A DNA stretch of 64,000 bases from Nitzschia sp. pyKryTriq1 (lineage: Eukaryota > Bacillariophyta > Bacillariophyceae > Bacillariales > Bacillariaceae). The translations under genes and the position numbers were made by a program. The DNA lies in NCBI GenBank assembly GCA_956465555.1, contig OY101122.1, positions 2,181,001 through 2,245,000 on the forward strand, given 5' to 3'. The notes under the pieces were generated by a model. The model was given only the letters and a program-made list of their open reading frames with translations. It was not told the DNA's origin and did not search any database. This document shows, one piece after another, positions 10,802-21,373 of the stretch; position 1 is the stretch's first letter, and every line of letters starts with the position of its first letter.

Positions 10802-11449
10802 CTAGGAGGACGACGACCAGGAAAGGAAATCTTCGAGTTCCGACGCAAAGACCAAGGCGTCGCTCACATCTTTTAGGGAGTGTTTCCAGGACAAAAGAGC
10901 AAGCTTCTTCTCGTGAAGATTTTTATGATTGGTTTTGGTGGTGCTGCTGGTGCGGTCGTGTTGCTTCTCATCTGTTGCGGCGATAGTGGTAGCAGCAGCA
11001 GCAGCAGCAGCAGTAGCACTACTAATAGTAGTACTGGCGAGACAGATGCTTGGAGCATCAGACGTGGAAGAGGCCCACAATTCAATTTGCTCATCTAGTA
11101 TCGCATCTCGCAAGGCCTCGACCTTTTGCCGTCGTCTTTCATCCTGTAGAACTTGTAAATGCAAGACTTTGTCTATCTTGGAAGATATTACTGATGCTGA
11201 TGCTGATGTTGTTCTTGTTGCAAAGCTGCTTTCGCGGTCATCACTACTACTAGTAGGAGACGGACCGTCAACGAAGAGACTGTCGCAGATGGTGATGAGC
11301 TCTTGTGAAAAGCGGACGGAAGAAGAGTTTGTCCGTGATTGTTGTTGTTGATGCTCTTTATACTCTTTGTAAGCGTCTGATTCCTCTTCTTTCAGACACG
11401 AAATAGAAGAGGTGGCATCCCAGGATGATATTTCTTGATAGGAGTGCAT
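10802..11449 (-). CDS. Hypothetical Ser/Ala-rich protein with a charged helix
   Basis: From ATG 11449 the frame gives about 215 residues; the frame is open further upstream but only as Ile/Ser repeats from a GAT microsatellite, so I chose the first non-repetitive Met (MHSYQEISSWDATSSIS). The best-conserved-looking part is a helix, SSKIDKVLHLQVLQDERRRQ, continuing KVEALRDAILDEQIELW, which could be a coiled coil. A poly-Ala stretch and a C-terminal helix KDVSDALVFASELEDFLSW follow. No family is recognised and no membrane segment is seen. The start codon is uncertain. Confidence 0.5.
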   Translation of the reverse strand: MHSYQEISSWDATSSISCLKEEESDAYKEYKEHQQQQSRTNSSSVRFSQELITICDSLFVDGPSPTSSSDDRESSFATRTTSASASVISSKIDKVLHLQVLQDERRRQKVEALRDAILDEQIELWASSTSDAPSICLASTTISSATAAAAAAATTIAATDEKQHDRTSSTTKTNHKNLHEKKLALLSWKHSLKDVSDALVFASELEDFLSWSSSS

Positions 11450-11784
11450 GATGTTGCTGCTGCTGCTGATGATGATGATGAAGATGATGATGTTGCTGAT
11501 GATGATGATGATAGTGACGATAAGAGGATCAGACAACGAGTACTAACTGTATGACGAAAATAAAAAATGAACTCTCGATCAGACACGCGGCGCATCGCAG
11601 CATTTGCAGCCGCCGCCGCCAGGCAACGGATAAACGCTGACATCGGTAACACAGAAATAATAGTGAATTGCAGCGAATCAATCGTTGTTTATGCACGCAC
11701 GGTCGGTCGGTCGGTCGGTCGGTCATAGACTAGGTCATATATTATTATTCTCATTTAGGTTCATATTTCTCCGCTTTTTCATTA

Positions 11785-11895
11785 CTTAGGAACAAGAGAA
11801 GGGAGAAAAGAAGCTCTCCCTTGGATTTCCGATGATTTTACTTATTAACAATAGAAGGGAGAAAAGAAACATCAACTCCCTTGGAAGTCCGATTA
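11785..11895. repeat. Duplicated hairpin unit
   Basis: Two similar units, each with AAGGGAG, a short A-rich loop and CTCCCTTGGA followed by TCCGAT, lie about 60 bp apart. The first loop is about 10 bases, the second about 14. This looks like a short tandem duplication with conserved stem arms and a diverged loop. Confidence 0.5.
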
Positions 11896-12052
11896 GGAAT
11901 CGATCGCAGTAGTACGATTACTGTACCGGTGCTGTACAGTAGTAGTACGATTACTGAACTTGAAGTGTCAGTTCTTGGAGGTTCTCATGCAGTCGAACGG
12001 ATGAAGAAATTCTCGCAGGCAGGTAGTACCGCCGGTAGGGACAAACACAAAT

Positions 12053-12079
12053 ATGCATGCATGCATGCATGATGCATGC
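12053..12079. repeat. (GCAT)n palindromic microsatellite
   Basis: A run of ATGCATGC units, itself self-complementary, so it can form a cruciform. No gene covers it. Confidence 0.8.
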
Positions 12080-13264
12080 ATCCAACATCATTATTGATCG
12101 CTTCCACCACTATGGGACATTTTTTCTACTTAAAGAACATCACGAATGATGTAGTCTACTGTACCGGTATGTTGCCACATGCCATCATCGGAATCCGAAT
12201 TGAAACACAGACAACAGTTAGTAGTTAGTTAAGACTAGAGTATAAAGAGTCGTGCGTACCTTCAGAGGATTATTTAGATAGAGAACATCATCAAGAAGAG
12301 AACATCTATCATGCATCAAGGGTTATTCCCGCCCGCCGCCTGCAACAACGACTGACGACTCCTCCTCCTCCTCGATCCTCGACGACTCGTAGTAACAGGA
12401 TTCAATAATCAATGATTCAAAGTAATTGGATTTTAATATAAATAGCAACAAGTACTCGACTAGTGGTGCTGAGACTACTGCATTAATTTTCTGTGGTTTT
12501 CTGGATGATAGAATCAATCAAGTGGTGTAGTTGCTGGGTGTCAGGGAAACCACCGACTTGTCATAAATACTATACCGGTAGATGTAGTAGTACTACTGTT
12601 AGGCGATCCTTGATAATGTCGGTCAGGCAAGGAAAAGGATCGCCATTGTTGTTGATCGGGGGATAGAAAATGATGATGATTCGCAGGTGGTACGTACCTG
12701 GTACTGTACATGTGCGTGTACAGTAGTCGTTGGAAGCAACGCAGTGTCAGCAGGTTGAATTCTGTGGTCGGCGATGGAAGATAATATGACGTTATCTGAA
12801 TAGATGATGATTCATTCGATTCAGTTCGTTCGGATGGTCGGTGGACAGACCGCCTTTCACTCACGCCACATCACGGCACACGCCTGTTGAGAATCATTGA
12901 TTGTGACGTACATCGAACGACGTACAGACGTCGTGACTCGACTCGTTACTCAAACAGTACGAGATCGATATCTACTAGACTATATCGCTGAACTAGACAG
13001 ACCAAGAATGGCGATGACAAGAACTGGAGAGCCTACAGGCTCAAGACGCGCGCCACTGGAATGAAAAAGAAGTGGTGGAAAGTTGATGCACCCAACATGA
13101 TGATGAACCATATTCAAGAGCAAACCATGATGATCCAAAATCCATTTGACAGCTCCGATGAAGATGATGACGACGAAAATGAAGGTATTGAAATTGGATA
13201 CTGTTGGGAATGCGGGAATACTGGTATCGCCGGCAATTATTACGAGCACCTGAAGAGTTGAGAG

Positions 13265-13797
13265 GAGTCCACATCACGGACTCAGAATACGCAAAGTGCG
13301 CAGAAACGCGAAAGTCAGTCGGCGGAGGAATTGACACTCTCGGCGGGATGCTTATTGACTGGGAATCGAAGAAGCAGCCAATCGTGGCACTATCGACCAG
13401 TGAGGCCGAACTCGTTGCGTATTCGAATCGTTGCCAGAGCGCAAGATTCTTGCAACATGTGTTGCTTGAGGTACTGATGGAAAAGAAGGCATCAATCATT
13501 TTTATCGACAACGTTGGGTCGATTTATCTTATCAAGAATCAGAAGGCGGGAGGAAGGACCAAGCACATGGAAGTGCGATTCATGTTCGTTCGTGACTTAT
13601 ATATCGACGGATCTGTGATTCCAAAATTTTGCAAATCTTTGGAGTGCATCGCTGATGGGTGCACGAAGCATCAACCACAGAAACTGTTTTGTGAACATGC
13701 TGACGTCATGATGAATGGATTGTTACCGTATCGAAGGGAGGATGTTGAAGATGCACTTATGTCGGAAGAGTCAAACACGGAGAGACCCGACGGATGA
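13265..13797 (+). mobile_element. Ty1/Copia retroelement fossil: RNase H tail of pol
   Basis: The translated stretch carries the C-terminal RNase H signature of Copia polyproteins: GGMLIDWESKKQPIVALSTS, then SEAELVAY, and RTKHMEVRFMFVRDLY followed by IADGCTKHQPQKLF. The usual upstream parts (gag, protease, integrase, most of the reverse transcriptase) are not recognisable nearby, so this is a broken fragment. An Asp/Glu-rich stretch just upstream (13061-13261) may belong to it but has no clear family signal. An LTR-like segment lies downstream at 14137-14399. Age cannot be judged without a second LTR. Confidence 0.8.
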
Positions 13798-14136
13798 AGT
13801 GCAGACGATGAGAAACGGTTCGATAACGGAAACAAAATGCCAACTTGAAGTATACGGCACTACTCGCGAACTCATCTAAATGAATTGATTGGTCCTAACG
13901 CGAGATGGGCGAAGTTCGGATTGATGTATGATTAGACAATGAGCGAGGTCGGATGGCATCCGACCGGGCGTATCAAACGAGTCATACAATATACTGGAGA
14001 TTCACTCGGGACTTGAATCTACCTATTTAATCGATTCGGATGCTATGATCAAGATATATGAACTAAACTGATTGTGATCTTGGAATACAAAAGTAAGACC
14101 GGATTGGAAACAAAGTAAGATCAGATCGACGATATG
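13798..14136. other. Noncoding stretch between Copia pol tail and LTR-like segment
   Basis: About 340 bp of AT-rich sequence without a gene. Its position fits the 3' untranslated part of the Copia element before its LTR. Confidence 0.4.
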
Positions 14137-14399
14137 TGTTGGAGAGATATATGGGAAAGGAGATGAAGTGAACTGAAGATCTATGACAAGTTAGTCTTGG
14201 ATGATCTTATTCTATTCGTGAAGTCAGGATGAAACGACAAAAGGTAGAATAGAATTAATTTACTTTAGCTCACAATTCAAAAAGGGATATACTGACGAGC
14301 GTATTCTGGATTGTGACTGCTGTATTTGATCACACAGTAGTAGTAACAAGTATAAGTATATCTGAGCGGAGATATTGAGTTGAGACACGTGACGAGTCA
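14137..14399 (+). mobile_element. LTR-like segment of a Copia element
   Basis: The segment begins TGTTGGAGAGATATA and ends in GAGTCA, giving the TG...CA ends and the TGTTGG start common in Copia LTRs. Four bases later a sequence complementary to the 3' end of initiator Met-tRNA begins. No second copy was seen in the window, so the boundaries are a proposal. It lies about 190 bp upstream of a protein kinase start codon. Confidence 0.5.
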
Positions 14400-14403
14400 C
14401 GAG

Positions 14404-14415
14404 TGGTATCAGAAC
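14404..14415 (+). mobile_element. Primer-binding-site-like sequence (tRNA-iMet type)
   Basis: TGGTATCAGAAC closely resembles the TGGTATCAGAGC primer binding site used by many plant and stramenopile Copia elements. It follows the LTR-like segment at the expected 2-5 base distance. The order pol tail, LTR, primer site suggests a shared LTR between two tandem copies, the second of which is now lost beyond about 14530. Confidence 0.5.
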
Positions 14416-14546
14416 TTTAACAAAGATACAGCACGCACACGCAAATCCAGCATCACCCACAAAACCCAAAAACCCAATCAAGTCAAGTGAAATGACATCA
14501 TTCGATTGTTCGATATAGAATAGATGAAATCTACCACCAAAAGAAG

Positions 14547-14577
<31 letters not shown>

Positions 14578-14588
14578 GCTGACTATAT

Positions 14589-15896
14589 ATGACTGTCAGT
14601 ATGAATCCAAATTCCCACAAACGCAAAGATCGTGGTCTTCTTGACGATGATGGAAAATCGAAAGATTATTCCGCCGTAATGTTATCTTCTTCTGCTGATG
14701 ATGCTGCCAAGAAGAAGAACGCAACAGGATCCCAACGCAAGAGCAGCAGCAGCAGCAACAGCATTACCGGCATTTGTCAACATGTTTCGGAACGTTATGA
14801 AAAGGTGGGACGTGTCGGACAAGGCACGTATGGGATTGTTTACAAGGCAAGAGACAAACAAACGGGTGCCTACGTGGCGTTGAAACGTTGTATTCCACAC
14901 CACGAATCTTCCGACGGGTTTCCCTTGACGACACTCCGAGAATTACAAACATTGCGGTTGGCAAAGGAACGACATCCGAACATTGTGCAGTTGTTGGATG
15001 TGACAGTTTCTTCGACGAATGGAGTCTTTTTGGTCTTTGAATACAGTCCCCATGATATCGCCCAACTGTTGGATGTGTACCATGCGAAACATCATAAAAG
15101 TCCCTTTGCTGAAAACCAAGTCAAGACCTTGACGCTCCAGCTTTTGAGTGCATTACAATTTTTGCACGATCGAGCCATCTTGCATCGGGATATCAAACCC
15201 AGCAATTTACTATATCATAGTGGTGGTGGTGGTACGAACAACAACAGAAAAGGACAAGAACTTCAACTGGCGGATTTTGGTCTTTCTCGGCAAACTCCTG
15301 CGGCTGGCGGTGCCCCCCTGACACCCAATGTCGTTTCCTTGTGGTATCGAGCTCCGGAGTTGTTATGGAAACAAACTAGGAGGAGTAATAATGCTGGAGT
15401 ATCATCACCATCCTCCACCACCACCACCAGCAATTATTATTATTATCATCACCACCATTACTCGACGGCAATTGACATGTGGGCGACGGGATGTGTTGTG
15501 GCGGAATTATTGCAAGGATTTCCTTTGTTGGATGGCAAGACGGAATTGGAACAAATGAAAAAGATTGTTCATTGCCTCGGTCGTCCGCCACCAGCAGAGG
15601 TCTATGGAAGAGATCGCGTCCATGTCAAGCATCCAGGAGATGATGGTGGCAGCAGTATTGGTATTAGTATTAGTAGTAGTAGTAGTAGTAGTAGTAGTAA
15701 GAAAGGACGACTCGAGTTGTGGGATCGTTTCGATACTCTTTCCAAGGAAGGGTTGGGATTGTTGACCATGTTGTTGGAGTACAAGCCCGAAGAGCGATGG
15801 ACGGCCCAACAAGCAAGACAGTCGGACTATTTCAAAACACATCCTCTGCCCGCTACCGAGATGCCCTCGTTTCCCGACATTCAACAATTACTTTAA
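14589..15896 (+). CDS. Cyclin-dependent kinase, CDK10/CDK11-like
   Basis: A 435-residue serine/threonine kinase without introns. Residues 1-65 are a disordered head. The kinase domain starts at about 68 with GRVGQGTYGIVYKA, the lysine motif YVALKRC, and PLTTLRE in the position of the cyclin-binding PSTAIRE helix; PISSLRE (CDK10) and PITSLRE (CDK11) are the nearest known variants. Catalytic HRDIKPSN, ADFGLS and RAPELLW are all present, with the activation threonine in LTPNVVSLWYR. Insertions of low-complexity Ser, Asn, Tyr and His follow the APE motif, and an Ile/Ser repeat lies before the last lobe. Partner would be a cyclin; likely roles are transcription or G2/M control, by family. The first in-frame ATG is used; a Met four codons later is an alternative. 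Confidence 0.85.
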   Translation: MTVSMNPNSHKRKDRGLLDDDGKSKDYSAVMLSSSADDAAKKKNATGSQRKSSSSSNSITGICQHVSERYEKVGRVGQGTYGIVYKARDKQTGAYVALKRCIPHHESSDGFPLTTLRELQTLRLAKERHPNIVQLLDVTVSSTNGVFLVFEYSPHDIAQLLDVYHAKHHKSPFAENQVKTLTLQLLSALQFLHDRAILHRDIKPSNLLYHSGGGGTNNNRKGQELQLADFGLSRQTPAAGGAPLTPNVVSLWYRAPELLWKQTRRSNNAGVSSPSSTTTTSNYYYYHHHHYSTAIDMWATGCVVAELLQGFPLLDGKTELEQMKKIVHCLGRPPPAEVYGRDRVHVKHPGDDGGSSIGISISSSSSSSSSKKGRLELWDRFDTLSKEGLGLLTMLLEYKPEERWTAQQARQSDYFKTHPLPATEMPSFPDIQQLL

Positions 15897-16548
15897 AAAT
15901 AATGTAATGAACATTTTTGCTGTCCAAGATGGTACAAGTAGTAGCTACTCTAATGTAGCTACTTCGTACTTAGTAGAGTTTTTCATTAGGGTATGTTCTT
16001 GACTTATACTGTTTGCGTTGCTCATTTAGTAGGGGGTAGATAGATGCGCGCGCAGCTACTATACTCCTAGCTAGATCAAAAACGGAGTGCGTCTTCTTAC
16101 TGATGCGGCGGACGACGGAAAAAACAAAAGCTGGATCGTGCCATCCATATCAAAACGAATACATGATAGTAAAAGCGTCAAAATGGGTCTTTTCTTTCTT
16201 CATAATGTACAAGCGCTAGTACCAAAGCGAACCAACACTGATTTGACTCGCGACGCAGCCACGGAAGAAATGAAATCCAAAGACAAGAAGAAGCAGAAGA
16301 AGAAGAAGAACAATCTCGGGGAGCACCATCACCTGTTTGCGCTGAGATTCCGAAAATCAGCATCCTCACCAACACGTGTGTCCACTGTATTGTCTCATTC
16401 TTGAAGCTTGAAGTCACTTTATGAAGAGCAAAAAAATGGCGACGCGCGGCCTTTATTACCAGTAGGTAGTGGCCGGGACCTTCCCACTAGTAGTAGCACC
16501 AGTTGACTTGACTTGACGGCAACACCAGCACTGTTCTGTAGAATAATA
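15897..16548. other. Intergenic region, convergent
   Basis: About 650 bp. One frame (about 16087-16404) is open for 105 codons but starts with GTG and is basic and unstructured, so I do not call a gene. The rest is CTA/TAG-rich. Confidence 0.5.
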
Positions 16549-17229
16549 CTATTTGCACTCGCACTTTATTATTTCTCGTTGGGGCCAGGCAGAAATCGAT
16601 ATCGCGTCATCTCGGATGCTGGCCGATGCATCATCCTCAGCCGTCTTATTGTTGGCCTCCAGAAGTAATTTCTCCAGGATATCCTTTCGTTCCAATGCGA
16701 TCAGGGCAGCTTCTTGATCATCGCGGACCATGACAAATACCTCCTTCATTGTTGCTTGTTGTGGTTGTATTCGAGGATCCTTCCAAATATTGTTTCGCGC
16801 TCCCTCTTGCTTCCAATGTAATAATAATACGCACTTGTCGACTACCGCCTTTTCTGGATACGCCGTTCCGATGGGAGTCGGCTTCACATTGGTGAATACT
16901 GCGGGTTCCCACTCGCCTCGGATCCATCGAGTAAAGTCGTCCAATAATGAGGAGCTCTTCTGAGAACAATCATCAGCATTACCATCATCATCATGATTAG
17001 TCACCAGCCAAGCTTCACCAAACACATCGCCGCCACCATTATCATTATCATTATCATTATCATTCTCTGTATTGATGACATATCCTCCGACTCCAAAGTG
17101 ACGCGCTGCGCTTTCCACGTATCGACGCATTTTGACCTTTTGCACTCGACCACGTAAGAGAAATGCAACAGCACTTATACCGGTAGAATAAGTACTTGTA
17201 CTTGCTGTACTTGCACTCGAGCCCATCAT
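16549..17229 (-). CDS. Acylphosphatase-like protein
   Basis: 226 residues from ATG 17229 (a second Met follows directly). Residues about 25-60 match the acylphosphatase signature: RGRVQKVKMRRYVESAARHF, then GVGGYVINTEN, equivalent to GxVQGVxFRxxxxxxAxxxGxxGWVxN. The catalytic Arg and Asn positions are kept. A variable Asn-Asp repeat follows, then GDVFGEAW and LLDDFTRWIRG, as in the domain's last strands. A further 100 residues C-terminal to the domain (VKPTPIGTAYPEKAVVDKCV...) are unlike a minimal acylphosphatase of about 95 residues. The family hydrolyses acyl phosphates; the Gly of VQG is Lys here, so activity is uncertain. The short Ser/Thr-rich head might be a targeting peptide. Confidence 0.65.
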   Translation of the reverse strand: MMGSSASTASTSTYSTGISAVAFLLRGRVQKVKMRRYVESAARHFGVGGYVINTENDNDNDNDNGGGDVFGEAWLVTNHDDDGNADDCSQKSSSLLDDFTRWIRGEWEPAVFTNVKPTPIGTAYPEKAVVDKCVLLLHWKQEGARNNIWKDPRIQPQQATMKEVFVMVRDDQEAALIALERKDILEKLLLEANNKTAEDDASASIRDDAISISAWPQREIIKCECK

Positions 17230-17807
17230 CGTCGTCGTCGCGCTAGGTAATAGACTAGACTAGACTAGACTAGTCTAGACTAATCGTACGTAATGCCGGT
17301 ACTGTATGGATAGGAACATTGCCATTCAACGCATGTACCCGGCTGGTACCGGTAGTGGGCGAAGACGACTAAAGGCAAAAAAAGTCAGGAGAAGATCTTT
17401 TTGGCCCCGTTGTACTGCGAGTGAGTACTCACGTGGTCACAACATCAGGTCGTTCGGGTCGACACCGATGAAAGCTCGTGCGCGCTAATACTTTTACGAT
17501 TATATGACTTCTGTTGTACCCGAACATTGACGTCCGAGACGTCCGATAAGGTCCGATACTGACTGACTCATCATCGAGAATAATGCCAACGACGACGACT
17601 TGCATCCGAAAGATCCTTCTTCTTTTTTTCGACCGATGACGACGATGACGAACGACGCAAAAGGAAAAGGAGTTGACGCATGCATAATAGAACGCGACGG
17701 AAACAGGGTCGACACAATAGGAAATAACAAGGACATCACTTTTATTTCACCTTTGAAGAATCGATTACCCAAACAGATCATAAAGTACAACAAGTATTGG
17801 AAACAAG
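17230..17807. promoter_or_regulatory. Divergent intergenic region
   Basis: 578 bp between two divergent genes. It includes a TAGAC pentanucleotide run ending in a palindrome (17250-17282) and GGTACCGGTAGTG near 17344. It probably contains both promoters. Confidence 0.4.
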
Positions 17808-18461
17808 ATGACAAGAACGAGTAGTAGTAGTGTTTGGATTCTTCTGTTCGCGTTGGCGGCCCTCTGCCTCTCATCGGCCAGCGCCTTTTTCGCGCAAAAG
17901 CCAGCAGCGGCAAAGAAGATGGTGGGTTCCCCATTCGTCGAGGAAGCGATTGCGATTTACGACAAGAACTTTCCCTTTGGACGCCCCCCTCCCAAGTCGA
18001 ATCCGCTGGGTGATTTTGGAATGCCCAATCAAGACTTTGACGGAACCCGCGTCAAGAAACCCAACGCCAGCAAGAAACGCTTGACCGATATTACCCCCGA
18101 ACAAGCCAAGAAATCCTTCAATGAACTCGCCAAACTCTATGGAGATGACCGCGCTTTGACCATGGTCAAGGCACAACCGATCTGTCTTGCCTTTGATTCT
18201 ACCAAATTTGCTCAAACCCAAGCGGCTTGGACGGAAGTGTTTGGTCTCGAAGCGACGCAAGACATGGTGGCACGAAATCCTGGACTCTTGGCGGTCCGGC
18301 CCGAGGAAGCGGCCAAGGCTACCGATTCGACCATGGCGTTTTCGTATATTGTGGCGTTCACGCGTCCATTGGGTCCCGTTCTGTTGGGGACTCTGTTTGT
18401 GTTGTTGTTGACGCCAGTCATTGAGGGCCTGACGGGAATTCAATACGGATTCAATCATTAG
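17808..18461 (+). CDS. Plastid-targeted membrane protein with mTERF-like repeat (putative)
   Basis: 217 residues, single exon. The head MTRTSSSSVWILLFALAALC is a signal peptide that ends in SSASAFFAQK, the ASAF motif that marks the signal/transit junction of diatom plastid proteins. The middle, ITPEQAKKSFNELAKLYGDD followed by MVKAQPICLAFDSTKFAQTQ and MVARNPGLLAVRPEE, resembles the helical repeats of mTERF-like proteins with their NPxLL end. The C-terminus has one hydrophobic segment, PLGPVLLGTLFVLLLTPVIE, likely a membrane anchor. Predicted location is the plastid, perhaps the thylakoid. The repeat assignment is tentative; the targeting assignment is firm. Function unknown. Confidence 0.7.
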   Translation: MTRTSSSSVWILLFALAALCLSSASAFFAQKPAAAKKMVGSPFVEEAIAIYDKNFPFGRPPPKSNPLGDFGMPNQDFDGTRVKKPNASKKRLTDITPEQAKKSFNELAKLYGDDRALTMVKAQPICLAFDSTKFAQTQAAWTEVFGLEATQDMVARNPGLLAVRPEEAAKATDSTMAFSYIVAFTRPLGPVLLGTLFVLLLTPVIEGLTGIQYGFNH

Positions 18462-19758
18462 TAAAAACCAACGTTACTAGTACTACATCAGAGCAACGAA
18501 CATTGTAAAGTAAAGACACGCAACGCATTACTACTAGTAGTACTAGATGCAACTATTGTTGCAAGGAACAAACTTGTAGTACGCGGCGATGCATCTTCTT
18601 CTCATGATGCTGCTTTTTGCATTCCAAGTTCTCCTTGCCGGTCTGTTGGAACTTGGAACTTCTTAATTCTGAAGTCGTCGTTAGTAATAATTCTTGCTAG
18701 GTATCGTTTGATCCCGCTTCAGTCATCATGATACTACTAGGAGAACACAACATGTTCCATTGTTTACCTCGCTGGCGTCAAAAAAGGAGGAGCACAAGAA
18801 AATTGCGCACGACCCTTTTTCAATTTTCCTCTTCTTGTTCTTCTTGTAGTAGTAGTGGCTACTACTACTAGACGAACGATAAGTACAAGATACAAGAGAA
18901 CAGGCGGGAACAAGAGAACAATGTCGCCTCGATCGCCAAAACGCCAAAACCAGTGATCCCATGCAGTACTTTCCCCGTGGACCTTATGCGTCGCCGCCAG
19001 ATGCATCGCATCTATCATCACCAAAGATAAAACGGGGAGAACCGCTGCTGCCTATTGTTCGACGAGGACACCATCTTCCGATAATTCATTACAGGAGGAA
19101 CTGATTCATTCCATCGCCCTAGTTAATAAGTAGCCGTAACTCATTTTCCCGTTCGCTTCCCACTCTCTACCAGTAGATCAGTAAGTGGAGAGTGAAGTTA
19201 TAATGGCAACATAGTACTGGTAGACGAAGAAGAACAGGATCCGTCCGTAGTACTACCACAAAACAAGAACAAAACTCCGGCATTATTATTGGCAACTCCT
19301 TGCACAAAGTGTCTTCATAGTAGGGCGTATTGTTTGTTCTCGACCGGGATGAAGAAGACAACGAAGAACGACATAAAGTGTTCATTTTAGGTCACGGGCT
19401 ATATTTTTCAAGTTGACCGAGAACCAAACTGCAAATAGCACATTGGTTTTCCCGGGGTAAGGCATTAGCTTTGGATTGGATAAAAAAAACTTTTCACGTA
19501 CACGAGTTCGGTTTCGTTCGCAACACAAAGTGTCTACTAGGGCATCCGAAAGGGAACGAAGAGACCCAAACTACGACACTTGGACATTGGATCTAACAAC
19601 CTTTACTTGTATACGGAGCTGTGAGTTCGGTTTCCCAAGAACCTTTCGTCGCCATATTTAAACTTGAAGAACAAAACCAGCATAAAATTTGTCCGATAAT
19701 CTCGCGTAGTAGTCCCGCCATCAGCAGTAATAGTAGTAGTAGATCTTGGTCCAGATGA
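18462..19758. other. Intergenic region before the HSF gene
   Basis: About 1.3 kb without a supported gene. Short open frames have non-ATG starts and no protein-like composition. The upstream exon and start codon of the HSF-type gene must lie somewhere here, since its first visible exon lacks an in-frame ATG. Confidence 0.5.
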
Positions 19759-21373
19759 TTGTTCTGCTCACAAATTCAATATCAGGAGAGCCAGCATACG
19801 AAGGAAAGCCGCACACCACTCCAGCATAACGGAACTCACGATGAACAACATCCGTCCTCTCCAGATCTAAACCTATCCATCGAGGGCGGTGGTGGAAGAA
19901 GAAACAGCAGCGCAGTAAATGACAGTTCAGGGATCCCACTATTCCCTTGGAAACTTCACGATATGCTCAACGACGCTGAAAGAATGCATGGTGCTGGATT
20001 TGCTCACATTGTCTCGTGGTGCCCAGAAGGGCGTTCATTCAAAGTACACGACAGAGACGCATTTAGCGCAACTGTACTTCCAAAATACTTTTGCCAGCAG
20101 GGGCAGTTCAAGTCATTTCAAAGACAACGTAAGTCAGTCACTTCTTTTTTTTGCTTTTCGAAGTTGTTCATTCCGATCCTCTCTGTCGCTCATATTCTCC
20201 CATTATTCCATCGTGCTGACATTGAAACTTCTTGCTTCTTCCCTACTACTATCACAACTAAATCTCGACTGAACTCCACCGACCACCACGATGCCCATTC
20301 AGTGAATATGGTAAGCAACCAAAATCGACTGGTCTTTTCTTCGTCCTCCTACATCTCGATTGATTCATTTCTTGCTTTACTGACACCGCCACCACCACGT
20401 GCTACTATTACTACTACTTCGTGTCGTCGTCCTCATTATGATCATGATCATCATTATATTACTATACTACTAGTACGGATTCAAAATAATCTCATCAGGA
20501 CCCCAACAGGGCGCCTACACTCATGCCCATTTGGACCGTGGCAGAAGTGATTTGTGCCAAAAGATTTTGCGCGCCAAGCAGCAGCAAAGCAATGCGAAGA
20601 AAGCTCAAACAACAACAACAAAAGGACGTCCTCGATCAAATTCTTCATCTTCGTCCTCCTCAACAACAAGCAGAAGTACTCCTAGCAATCTTCACCAAAA
20701 GAAGAAGAGCAAAAAGAAGAACCACGCCACCATGCTGACGATGACGACGACGACGCAATCACCGCCACTTTCGTCGTCATCCCCGCATGATGATCATCAA
20801 CAAGAAACCGACAAGGTCCACCACGACATGGAACCATCGTTGGAGGCCTTGTTGGTGAAGCCTTGCTCCCAGCAACAAATCAACTTAAAAAGTATACTGG
20901 GGGGAGGAGGAGAAGGAGGGGGACATCCCTTCGTCACTTCGAACGAACATGATCATCATCATCATCATGAATCATCTCGTCAAGTGGTGTGGTTCTCGTC
21001 AACCCCTTGTTCTTCCTGGATCGAAACGTTACCAATGATGAGGATGGACGAGGAGGACCACCATGACGAGCAGCAAGCGGCTGACGAGGACGACACCATA
21101 TGCTTTGGTGAACAAGAACAAGACCACCATCGTCGTCATCATCATTATCACCATCAGCATGATCATCGTCGTACCACTGCTGCTGATTGTCACGGCGATG
21201 ATTCTTCGTTGTGTCCCAACAACAACAGCAGCAACAACAACAATGATAGTATGCTCAGCATTATTCCGGAACAAGAACAAGGCTGCTGCTTTCCATCACC
21301 ATGGCTTCTGTCACTACCAGAGGATGTCAAGGACGGCATTATCAGCATATTCCTCCATCACACACCACATTAA
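19759..21373 (+). CDS. Heat-shock-factor-type DNA-binding protein
   Basis: Exons visible: up to 20128, an 8-base exon 20303-20310, and 20474-21373. Joined, they give a full HSF DNA-binding domain: FPWKLHDMLNDAERMHGAGF, IVSWCPEGRSFKVHDRDAFS, LPKYFCQQGQFKSFQRQ, then LNMYGFKIISSGPQQGAYTH and LDRGRSDLCQKILR. The recognition helix SFQRQLNMYGF is split by two introns (174 and 163 bp). Beyond the domain the protein is disordered and His/Asp/Gln-rich, with no clear oligomerisation heptads, as is common in the large diatom HSF family. The start is unresolved: a stop precedes 19759 in frame and the first in-frame Met is inside the domain, so at least one upstream exon is expected. Role: nuclear transcription factor. 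Confidence 0.85.
20303..20310 (+). other. 8-nt micro-exon of the HSF-type gene
   Basis: The bases TGAATATG lie between an AG acceptor at 20301-20302 and a GTAAGC donor at 20311. Spliced to ...CAAAGACAAC and TACGGATTC they give Gln-Arg-Gln-Leu-Asn-Met-Tyr-Gly-Phe, the invariant HSF recognition-helix sequence, in frame. Skipping it would break both the frame and the motif. Confidence 0.8.

Larger units (their letters stand above)
11450..13040. other. Repeat-rich intergenic region
   Basis: About 1.6 kb without a supported gene. It holds a GAT microsatellite (about 11462-11515), a GGTC tetranucleotide run (about 11700-11724), a pair of similar hairpins (11785-11895), a GCAT palindromic run (about 12053-12079) and several ACCGGT sites (about 11926, 12165, 12574). 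Open frames here are short and repetitive. Confidence 0.5.

Noticed and set aside
16087-16404. 105-codon frame downstream of the kinase
   Set aside because: It starts with GTG, is Lys-rich from an AGA repeat and shows no domain.
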